Shown here: in pieces, positions 9,101 through 14,681 of the stretch
Layout: every line of letters starts with the position of its first letter
How positions within the stretch are numbered: the first letter of the stretch is position 1
Notes under the pieces: model-generated
What the model saw: the letters and a program-made list of their open reading frames with translations, nothing else
Told to the model about the DNA's origin: nothing
Databases searched by the model: none
Program-made: the position numbers and the translations under genes
Assembly: GCA_949739095.1 (NCBI GenBank)
Contig: CATIYX010000213.1
Coordinates: 1 to 19,298 of the forward strand
Reading direction: 5' to 3'
DNA: 19,298 bases
DNA from: an uncultured Clostridia bacterium
GTDB taxonomy: Bacteria; Bacillota; Clostridia; RUG12999

Positions 9101-9978
9101 TTGTGAATGTATATGAAGGAACAAAAGGCGCAAATGCTGTTAAAACACCGGTTTCTTATCAGATGTCGGGACGATATATCTATTTTGGCGCTGCGCCAAT
9201 TGAAGAAGAAACCGAGGGGCCGGATGTAACGCCCAAACCGACGCCAACACAAAAACCGAATTCCAATGTAAGCGGCGGAATTTCCGGCGGCGGAGGTAGC
9301 GGTGGCGGCATTGGCAGCGTGAGACCGCAGGAAACGGTGGCAACGCCTACGGTGACGCCGAAACCAACCGGAACAGGCGATATAATGCCGACGCCAACAG
9401 TAACACCAAATCCAACAGAGCAATTGAAAGAGGAACTGCAGGGACACTGGGGCGAAACAGAGCTGCTCGAAATGATAGATAAAGGCATTTTGAAAGGCAG
9501 CGGCGGCACATTGTCATTAGAAGCTCCTGTTACAAGAGCAGAGTTTATCACCATGCTGGTGCGTGGATTGGCATTAGAAATAAAACCTTACGCGAATAGT
9601 TTTACGGATGTAAGCAGCGGTGACTGGTACGCGGAATATGTTCAGACTGCTGTGGAGCATGGAATTGCAGCCGGTATGGGAGATGGAACTTTTGAAGGAA
9701 ATAAAATCATCAGCCGTGAGGAAATGGCGAAAATGCTGGTGAATGCATTTGAATCGGCAGATGAGGGAAACACAGCTTTGGGTGAAACACTAGATTTCAG
9801 TGACAGTGCGGCAATCAGTGGTTGGGCGCTGGCATATGTGGAAAAAGCCACGGGCTATGGACTTCTCAAAGGAGATGAGGAGAAACGGTTCCAGCCGCAG
9901 AGCGGCGCGCAGCGCGACCAAGCTGCTGTGGCAGTCGGGCGAATGCTGGAAAAGCTGAAAAAACATAATGAAAATTGA
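6121..9978 (+). CDS. SLH-anchored heparinase II/III-like polysaccharide lyase with DNRLRE/CBM96-like module
   Basis: 1285 residues, secreted. A signal peptide (about 1-24, ending AAA before EET) is followed by a short acidic stretch and a small helical region (about 60-140). A DNRLRE/CBM96-like beta module follows at about 240-355 (DATV, RSHIQFDIS, VTLKVYG). An (alpha/alpha) toroid covers about 360-620 and includes a GGYGEGSLAY segment at 524-533, where the family usually holds its catalytic Tyr (Y533 is a candidate). The heparinase II/III C-terminal beta domain is clear from H-S-H-K-D-D (662-667) and STRAHNT (699-705). Thr-Pro and Gly-rich linkers (about 1036-1100) lead to three SLH domains (1101-1285). 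Relatives of this fold (PL12, PL15, PL17, PL21) cleave uronic-acid polymers by beta-elimination; which polymer is not readable here. The His/Asn neutraliser is uncertain; N-D-P-N-N at about 476-480 is a candidate. Its place before a fucosidase suggests a fucosylated uronan. The protein is wall-anchored, so the cleavage would be extracellular. Confidence 0.9.
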   Translation: MKGKRILTGLLLASLLAAGFPAAAEETPEAMQPEFTQQEEAASVNVSEGEEGDVDEKEDPVLAFEDITSKTGISDETFYGKYDMATDTWTVKPYFNYDKYPEMAAVKQAVMQVTDGDYSTVKEEILQYYRDKRNRQNVPMQGSPNTQAAFFGYAMKKNFYFHPSWPMLGYFNVNGTPDYYSVDVTHQWDSIKTAPDHVVSMILMASEKDGNTAEFESRQAAHPPILEVESNGVVTTLTATKDATVIAGSSDSKNFGKEPTLLVEESATTIGASEPTDSNTKRSHIQFDISDISVTDAITRVTLKVYGRNVTSDEEKEIFAMKTPNNAWEEDVITFYRLDKTQAYEHMAYSWDKEDSVRYMRPKYQGFRLREELERFETWFPMMLGMYIQGTENNEDYAYTAIRHWVGWLNQSGTNPKGPGYVIPLDHGCRSIALPRAFAWLIMSEHMTPDVWSATLKYMWKSGDLMVTQNYAINDPNNAGVVAARGLHMMNCYYDEFATYDSWLAKTRAKIQSVANGSLIDAEGGYGEGSLAYASMTVNNMFGYTTPNTDTNVQDLPFNNRADYDKVEDLAVYLMDMSMPGYKDNQWGDGAEYTTGYTGPFRTVLQEYDNPNLKYAVGDEGGVIPNYTSVIYRNYRRMAMRSGWGENDNYLFTEIDGATVQHSHKDDNSIIVKAYGQYLLSDQLFFSYGTGTVKDYLESTRAHNTIEIDNSSQGTKKRGNVKYWESNDIYDHTTNESLAYQGGKNEKHTRDILYVRPGFWIVGDYVKPTDSDTAQHNYKQHWHMLPDANISLDEGSLTTRTNFGGTANLQIVQANPEDMDAKLNNGYYIGTTADYVTYEQQAAGPVIFNTILYPEKPGANVEVTAETLPLENVKNNGVTAMHINIDDHTENKFTRADYYLVHDETQKAVRSFANYETDARSAYVERDATGNLTRLIVQGGTYVKDLDKNIYLFKSQTAVEQIGFELSYGTVTRDTSAKVDMDKLTVYADNTSNIVNVYEGTKGANAVKTPVSYQMSGRYIYFGAAPIEEETEGPDVTPKPTPTQKPNSNVSGGISGGGGSGGGIGSVRPQETVATPTVTPKPTGTGDIMPTPTVTPNPTEQLKEELQGHWGETELLEMIDKGILKGSGGTLSLEAPVTRAEFITMLVRGLALEIKPYANSFTDVSSGDWYAEYVQTAVEHGIAAGMGDGTFEGNKIISREEMAKMLVNAFESADEGNTALGETLDFSDSAAISGWALAYVEKATGYGLLKGDEEKRFQPQSGAQRDQAAVAVGRMLEKLKKHNEN

Positions 9979-9988
9979 TATAACAGTG

Positions 9989-10020
9989 CAGAAGCCGAAC
10001 CCAGGCGGGTTCGGCTTCTG
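9989..10020 (+). other. Intergenic hairpin, 14-bp perfect stem, no U-tract
   Basis: Arms 9989-10002 (CAGAAGCCGAACCC) and 10007-10020 pair perfectly with a 4-nt loop (AGGC). It lies 10 nt after the lyase stop and 6 nt before the fucosidase Shine-Dalgarno region. The downstream sequence is TAGTAAAAAG, with no T-run. It resembles the hairpin at 3314-3343 in place and form. It may partly terminate transcription or protect the 3' end of the lyase message, lowering or uncoupling fucosidase expression. Confidence 0.8.
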
Positions 10021-10044
10021 TAGTAAAAAGGGAGGAATTTTTGA

Positions 10045-11409
10045 ATGAAACGAATGCCGATAGATGATAACATTTTAAATGGTGTGCATGGATTTACAGA
10101 TGAAGCGCACTATGTGCAGCCGGAGGAGCCGGTGCGATCAAAATTGGAATGGTTTCAGGACCAAAAACTGGGACTCATGATGCATTTTGGACCCTATTCC
10201 CAACTTGGTATTATGGAGTCATGGGGACTCAGCGACTATGACGCACACTGGTCACGCGAGGGAATTGACTGGGCAAAGGATGGGAAAGATTTTCGTGAGA
10301 AATATTTCGCGCTGAACCGTTCTTTTTACCCTGTTTGTATACAGCCGGAAGGGTGGGCGGAAATCGCGGCGGACAGCGGCTTTCAATATCTGATTTTCAC
10401 CACGAAACACCATGACGGATTTTGTCTGTGGGATACGCAGCAAACGGATTATAAAACGACTGCACCGAGTTGTCCGTTCCATAAGCACCCTGACGCGGAC
10501 ATTGTGAAAAGCGTGTTTCGGGCATTTCGTGCAAAAGGGCTGGGCATTGGCGCATATTTTTCCAAGCCGGATTGGCATAGTCGCTACTACTGGACGCCGG
10601 GCATGGAACACAGTGAAGAAACGTGGCGCAATCCCTCCTATGATGTCTATGAATATCCATGGCTTTGGGAACAATTCGTCCAGTTCACCCACCGTCAAAT
10701 GCTGGAACTGATTGGCGAATATGGAAAAGTGGATATTTTATGGCTGGATGGCGGACAAGTCAATCCCAGAATTGGACTGGATATTCGTCTGCATGAGATT
10801 GTGCCAAAACTGCGGGAAATTCAGCCGGAATTGATTGTGGCAGACAGGACAGTGGGCGGCGCATATGAAAACTATGTCACACCGGAACTAACTATTCCTG
10901 AAAAACCAATGAACATTCCGTGGGAAAGCTGTCTGACAATGGGAAGTTCGTTTGCCTACCGATATGACGATACCTATAAATCGGCAGAGGAAATTGTGCA
11001 TTTGCTAATTGAAATTATCTGTAAGGGCGGTAATTTGGCACTTAATATTGCGCCGGAACCGACAGGACGGCTGCCGCGTCCGGCAGTGGAACAGTTGAAG
11101 ATCTTGGGAAGCTGGCTGAAAACCTATGGCGAAGCGGTTTATGGAACACGCATTTGTGCGCCCTATAAAACATCACAGGCGGCGTTTGTACAAAAAAACG
11201 GCGTTACATATGCCTTTGTGCTTGCACAGGATAACATTTTCGCAGAGAAAACACTGTTGCAAGTATCTGATATACGTCGCGTGACAGCAGTAGCAGACGG
11301 AAAAGAGATACCGTTTGAAACTACCGAACAGGGTATTGCAGTTGACCGTCAAAATCTGCCGTTAGACAGGGTGGTTCCATCTGTTAGTGTATTGAGACTG
11401 GAACGCTAG
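10045..11409 (+). CDS. Alpha-L-fucosidase, GH29
   Basis: 454 residues. GH29 enzymes release terminal alpha-L-fucose with retention. The family core is clear: the N-terminal start of the (beta/alpha)8 barrel (KLGLMMHFGPYS), KHHDGFCLWD at about 128-137, the nucleophile motif ILWLDGG with D235 as probable nucleophile, the conserved PWESC segment and the GGNLALNIAPEPTG barrel end, then a small C-terminal beta domain. The ATG at 10045 has a strong AAGGGAGGA site at 10027-10035. There is no signal peptide, so the enzyme is probably cytoplasmic, unlike the preceding surface lyase. It would therefore act on imported oligosaccharides. It lies 66 nt downstream of the lyase with a hairpin between. GH29 is secure; linkage preference is not, because the acid/base region cannot be assigned by eye. 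Confidence 0.93.
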   Translation: MKRMPIDDNILNGVHGFTDEAHYVQPEEPVRSKLEWFQDQKLGLMMHFGPYSQLGIMESWGLSDYDAHWSREGIDWAKDGKDFREKYFALNRSFYPVCIQPEGWAEIAADSGFQYLIFTTKHHDGFCLWDTQQTDYKTTAPSCPFHKHPDADIVKSVFRAFRAKGLGIGAYFSKPDWHSRYYWTPGMEHSEETWRNPSYDVYEYPWLWEQFVQFTHRQMLELIGEYGKVDILWLDGGQVNPRIGLDIRLHEIVPKLREIQPELIVADRTVGGAYENYVTPELTIPEKPMNIPWESCLTMGSSFAYRYDDTYKSAEEIVHLLIEIICKGGNLALNIAPEPTGRLPRPAVEQLKILGSWLKTYGEAVYGTRICAPYKTSQAAFVQKNGVTYAFVLAQDNIFAEKTLLQVSDIRRVTAVADGKEIPFETTEQGIAVDRQNLPLDRVVPSVSVLRLER

Positions 11410-11472
11410 AAGGCGACCGGAAGCCTAATTTGAAACAAAGAGAGATTTGACAAAATGGCGAAAATATTGTGC

Positions 11473-11501
11473 TTGACATATGCAAAGAATTGGGATATAT
11501 T
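11473..11501 (+). promoter_or_regulatory. Sigma-A-type promoter for the SGNH esterase gene
   Basis: TTGACA (11473-11478), a 17-nt spacer and TATATT (11496-11501) give a near-consensus promoter. Transcription would begin near 11508, leaving a leader of about 30 nt before the ATG at 11538. The esterase can therefore be expressed independently of the upstream SLH-fucosidase series. TGCAAA in the spacer (11481-11486) and TTTGCA (11514-11519) form a loose dyad around the -10 that could be an operator; this part is weak. Confidence 0.75.
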
Positions 11502-11537
11502 AGTCCTAAAGAATTTGCAAAAAGGGGAAATAGCAGT

Positions 11538-12599
11538 ATGAAAAAGCTTGAAGAGATTGACCATAATTTTGTGCAGAGTGAGGATAACAGCGAATTTATT
11601 TTTCACGATATCCGCACAGAGTCGTTTCAAATCTATGGGTTATATGAACCACAAAAGGAAGGTCCGTTCCGGCGTTTTCCGGAAGAGGTAGCGCGGCGGA
11701 CAAGTGAAAGTGTTTATGAACTTCATACCATAACAGCGGGCGGCAGAGTACGTTTTCGGACAGATTCACAGCGGATTGCAGTGCGCGCTTCATTAGGTGT
11801 GATTTGGCGTATGGCGCATATGTCATTGGCACTGAATGCCGGATTTGCACTTTATGAAGTGCGTGGCGGGGAAGAACAGTATTTGAAAACATTTCTGCCG
11901 CCGGTAGACGTTGTGGACAGCTATGAAACATCAGTTGATTTGAAAAGCCAAAAAGAGCGAGATTTAGTACTGTATTTCCCAAATTATGGAGGCGTGGAAA
12001 AACTGGAAATCGGGCTGGTACCTGGCACGACACTTGGTGTAGGAAACACCTATGCAAATCCGCTGCCAATTGTTTTCTATGGTTCTTCCATTACACAAGG
12101 CGGCTGTGCATCGAGACCAGGCAATGATTATATAGCAATGATTTCCAGACGGCTGCACTGTGATGTTTTGAATCTTGGATTTTCGGGCAATGCAAAGGGT
12201 GAGACGGCAATGGCGGAATATATCGCTTCGCTGCCGATGCGTGCGTTTGTACTTGACTATGACCATAATGCACCGGATGCAGACCATTTGCGGCGGACAC
12301 ATGAACTGTTTTTTCAGATCATACGGAAGCATCAACCGGAATTGCCGGTGGTGTTTGTCACACGCCCCAAACTGAGATTAGATGCACAAGAAGTGCAGCG
12401 GCGTGGGATTGTGTTCCGGACTTATCAGAACGCAATTGCAGCAGGGGATCGACATGTGTATTTTGTCAGCGGAAGTCAAATGTTTGCTCGCACAGGCGGG
12501 GGCGACTGCACGGTTGATGGGACACATCCCAATGATTTAGGCTTTTTCTATATGGCAGAGACCATTGGCGCGGCATTGGAAGAAGCGCTGCGCGGATAA
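11538..12599 (+). CDS. SGNH/GDSL-type esterase with N-terminal beta-sandwich domain
   Basis: 353 residues. The N-terminal part (about 1-170) looks like the jelly-roll domain that precedes this esterase group (GxDLY/SsfX3-like). The C-terminal SGNH hydrolase domain has block I YGSSITQGG with S184 as nucleophile, a block with NLGFSGNA giving the oxyanion Gly and Asn, and block V DGTHPND with D327 and H330 completing the triad. Such enzymes remove acetyl or other acyl groups from sugars; the exact substrate is not visible. No signal peptide is seen, so it is probably cytoplasmic like the fucosidase, deacylating imported oligosaccharides. I place the start at 11538 because AGGGG at 11523-11527 sits 10 nt upstream. 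The longer open frame from 11469 would begin upstream of the promoter's expected transcription start. It ends at a terminator shared with the converging ABC operon. Confidence 0.88.
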   Translation: MKKLEEIDHNFVQSEDNSEFIFHDIRTESFQIYGLYEPQKEGPFRRFPEEVARRTSESVYELHTITAGGRVRFRTDSQRIAVRASLGVIWRMAHMSLALNAGFALYEVRGGEEQYLKTFLPPVDVVDSYETSVDLKSQKERDLVLYFPNYGGVEKLEIGLVPGTTLGVGNTYANPLPIVFYGSSITQGGCASRPGNDYIAMISRRLHCDVLNLGFSGNAKGETAMAEYIASLPMRAFVLDYDHNAPDADHLRRTHELFFQIIRKHQPELPVVFVTRPKLRLDAQEVQRRGIVFRTYQNAIAAGDRHVYFVSGSQMFARTGGGDCTVDGTHPNDLGFFYMAETIGAALEEALRG

Positions 12600-12631
12600 A
12601 AAAGGGCTGAAGCATATGCTTCAGCCCTTTT
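12600..12631. terminator. Bidirectional intrinsic terminator between converging genes
   Basis: A perfect 32-nt palindrome with arms 12600-12615 and 12616-12631. The A4 run on one side and the T-rich sequence on the other give a U-tract in both directions. It starts directly after the esterase stop and ends next to the stop of the minus-strand permease, so it serves both operons. Confidence 0.9.
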
Positions 12632-12632
12632 C

Positions 12633-13268
12633 TTATGAAAGTTCTTTCTTTTGATAAATTTTCACAGAAATGAGATAGGAAACGGCATAGGCAATTACTG
12701 ATATAACAAGAAACGCGCCTATGAATGGTGCGAGTTGCTGCGGCGTGAAACTGGGAAGGGGTGTATCTTTAAAGATAGAAACGAGCGCCATAATGCTACC
12801 GCCGCATAGTGCAAACAAGAGCAGCAGAAACAAGCGGGCGCGTTCCACACCAAATTTATAAATCAACGGCAGCAATAATATACCAAACCATAACGCTACC
12901 GCCGCAACAGCACTGGTTTCTAATCCTATTTCCATCATGTCAAAGTTTTTGACAAACAGCATACTGATAGCACTGAATATAGCGCCGACAAACATACCAA
13001 ATAACAGCATGAGCAAAAACAGAATATATTTGCTGCGCACCAGCATCTTGCGAGTGATGGGCATGGTGAGTGCAAAACGGTCCCATTTGCCTGCTTGGTC
13101 GTAACTCAGTGTTGTGATAACCAGCATAGGAAAAATGATAACAAATGTGCCGATAATACTACTGTTTCCCTGTGGGATAAAAATACATCCAAACAGAAGG
13201 AATATGGCAAAAATATATTTCATGTTTTGTTTTAAGCAATAGAAATCTTTGTATAATAACCCTTTCAT
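12633..13268 (-). CDS. ABC-2 type transporter permease
   Basis: 211 residues with six predicted membrane helices: about 17-32, 37-54, 81-105, 117-138, 145-166 and 179-202. The loop after helix 2 has the pattern of the ABC2_membrane_5 family: a WDRFALTMPITR stretch followed by KYI at the start of helix 3. The gene overlaps the ATPase gene by 4 nt (ATGA, 13265-13268), so the two are translationally coupled and make one exporter. In YtrA-regulated systems such exporters often respond to cell-envelope stress or peptide antibiotics. The substrate cannot be told here. No extracellular binding or large loop domain is present. Confidence 0.9.
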   Translation of the reverse strand: MKGLLYKDFYCLKQNMKYIFAIFLLFGCIFIPQGNSSIIGTFVIIFPMLVITTLSYDQAGKWDRFALTMPITRKMLVRSKYILFLLMLLFGMFVGAIFSAISMLFVKNFDMMEIGLETSAVAAVALWFGILLLPLIYKFGVERARLFLLLLFALCGGSIMALVSIFKDTPLPSFTPQQLAPFIGAFLVISVIAYAVSYLISVKIYQKKELS

Positions 13269-14122
13269 AACTGTTCACCTCGGATAAAAAATAACATGAT
13301 ATCTTCAATTGTAACAGGGTCAATGACAGCAGAGGGAAATTTGCGGCGTGCGTCAGCACGGTCGCGTATCAATACCTCCATGCCAAATGCCTGTTGACGG
13401 TAACGGATACATTCGCTAGGCGTCAGCTTTGCCAAATCCTCACGGCTGCAGCGGAGAATCCCCAACCGGTCTGTCAAATCGTCTTTGGGATGGTGGAACA
13501 TAATGGTTCCATCGTGAATAAAAGTGATATAATAAGCGATTCTGTAAACACACGTTGTAATGTGAGAGGAAAGCAAAATACTGTTTTCCTCGGTTTGAAT
13601 GAACTCCCGCAGAATATCCAAAATTTCCTCGCGGACAATAGGGTCTAACCCGCTGGTCGCTTCGTCCAGAATGAGCAAAGACGGATGGTGTGCCAGTGCA
13701 GCGGCAATGGAGAGTTTCATTTTCATGCCGCGCGAATAGTCCTTTACACGCTTCTTTGCCGGTAGGTCAAACTGTTTTAGATAGGACAAAAACGCCGTTT
13801 TATCCCAGGTTCGATAGATATTTTTCATTACATTAGAAACCTCAGATGCGTTTAAATAGGGCGGAAATTCGCATTCCTCAAAAACGGTGCCTATTTTCTC
13901 CCGCGCCAAAATTTCCTGCTGTGTGTGGTCTTTGCCAAACAACAGAATGTTGCCGCTGTCGATATGGATTAAATTTAAAATAGCTTTGAGAGTGGTGCTT
14001 TTGCCGGCACCGTTTTCGCCAATTAACCCAACCACACAGCCTTTTGGCACAAAAAATGACACATGATTGAGCGAAAAGCCGTCATACGATTTATTTACAT
14101 CACACAGTTCAATTGCATTCAT
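13265..14122 (-). CDS. ABC transporter ATP-binding protein
   Basis: 285 residues. Walker A GENGAGKST (35-43), signature YSRGMKM (129-135), Walker B LLILDE (149-154) and H-loop H187 are all present, so it should hydrolyse ATP. The Q-loop region reads F-E-E-C-E and lacks a plain Gln, as is common in this exporter subgroup. A C-terminal tail of about 75 residues follows the nucleotide-binding core. The start overlaps the stop of the regulator gene by 4 nt (14119-14122). A GGAG site is visible within the end of the regulator gene. It powers the ABC-2 permease encoded next. Confidence 0.95.
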   Translation of the reverse strand: MNAIELCDVNKSYDGFSLNHVSFFVPKGCVVGLIGENGAGKSTTLKAILNLIHIDSGNILLFGKDHTQQEILAREKIGTVFEECEFPPYLNASEVSNVMKNIYRTWDKTAFLSYLKQFDLPAKKRVKDYSRGMKMKLSIAAALAHHPSLLILDEATSGLDPIVREEILDILREFIQTEENSILLSSHITTCVYRIAYYITFIHDGTIMFHHPKDDLTDRLGILRCSREDLAKLTPSECIRYRQQAFGMEVLIRDRADARRKFPSAVIDPVTIEDIMLFFIRGEQL

Positions 14123-14499
14123 AGCGATTCTCCTTCATATAACATGGCAAGCAGTTCCATAAGCTCTGCTTCCGATACACCGCTTTGCCGCGCCAGCGCG
14201 GCTGCTTGCGCGAAATGTTCTTCAATTTTGCGTAGTGATTCCTCCCGAATGAGCTGGGTGTTTTGTGCTGCGACAAAGCTTCCCTTGCCGGCAACGGTTA
14301 CGATAAAACCGTCTCGCTCCAGCTCACTATATGCCCGTTTGGTCGTGATAACGCTGATACGCAGCTCTTTTGCCAGTAGACGAATGCTCGGGAGTGGATC
14401 GCCTTCTTGCAAAGTGCCGTCCATCATCAGCCCTTTCAGTTGGTCATAGATTTGTTCATAAATGGGTTTGTCACTTACGTTGCTAATGAAAATATTCAA
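14119..14499 (-). CDS. GntR-family transcriptional regulator, YtrA subfamily
   Basis: 126 residues. An N-terminal winged helix (about 8-78) starts with the PIYEQIYDQLK helix and contains the typical LPSIRLLAKELRIS and TTKRAYSELERDGFI segments. The C-terminal part (about 80-126) is too short for a FadR- or HutC-type effector domain and instead forms the short dimerising helices of YtrA proteins. The start is a TTG at 14499 with AGGTGA at 14509-14504 only 4 nt upstream; the encoded N-terminus matches the family. It is first in the operon with the ABC ATPase and permease and probably represses that operon through the palindrome at its promoter. Confidence 0.92.
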   Translation of the reverse strand: MNIFISNVSDKPIYEQIYDQLKGLMMDGTLQEGDPLPSIRLLAKELRISVITTKRAYSELERDGFIVTVAGKGSFVAAQNTQLIREESLRKIEEHFAQAAALARQSGVSEAELMELLAMLYEGESL

Positions 14500-14513
14500 A
14501 CTATCACCTGCCC

Positions 14514-14542
14514 ATACTGTATATACCGTATATATACAGTAT
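14514..14542. promoter_or_regulatory. Palindromic operator candidate for the YtrA-type regulator
   Basis: Perfect inverted repeat with 12-bp arms (14514-14525, ATACTGTATATA; 14531-14542) and a 5-nt spacer. It covers part of the minus-strand -10 and the expected transcription start of the regulator operon, the classic position for autorepression. Overlap and symmetry are read from sequence; binding by this regulator is inference. Confidence 0.8.
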
Positions 14543-14566
14543 ACATAAAAGTGAAAGAATTGTCAA
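14538..14566 (-). promoter_or_regulatory. Sigma-A-type promoter of the ytrA-ABC operon
   Basis: On the minus strand TTGACA (14566-14561), a 17-nt spacer and TATACT (14543-14538) make a near-perfect promoter. The leader to the TTG start at 14499 would be about 32 nt. The strong promoter with an overlapping palindrome suggests tight repression and strong induction. Confidence 0.85.
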
Positions 14567-14601
14567 TACAAAAAATAAACTTTTGCAGAAAATAAATGGA
14601 A

Positions 14602-14620
14602 GTATCGTTGGCAATGATAC
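14602..14620. promoter_or_regulatory. Dyad element upstream of ppk1
   Basis: GTATCGTTGGCAATGATAC has 9-nt arms with one mismatch around a central G. It overlaps a possible -35 element (TTGGCA, 14608-14613), so it could be an operator. It differs in sequence from the YtrA palindrome and does not look like a Pho box. Its function is unknown. Confidence 0.5.
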
Positions 14621-14636
14621 ATATACAGCAGAGAAT
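14608..14636 (+). promoter_or_regulatory. Possible promoter of the ppk1-ppx operon
   Basis: TTGGCA (14608-14613), a 17-nt spacer and GAGAAT (14631-14636). The -35 has five of six consensus bases and the -10 four of six, so this is a weak candidate. The leader would be about 39 nt. Confidence 0.35.
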
Positions 14637-14681
14637 TATCACATAATAAAGATAATTTGGATATTTGGAGGCAAAGCGGCT

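Noticed and set aside
11447..11475. A further TTGACA at 11447-11452 as a promoter
   Set aside because: The sequence 17 nt downstream is TGCTTG, which is not a -10; the second TTGACA at 11473 has a proper partner.
14561..14600. A plus-strand promoter from TTGTCA near 14560 for ppk1
   Set aside because: No acceptable -10 lies at 16-18 nt; this sequence is the complement of the minus-strand -35.
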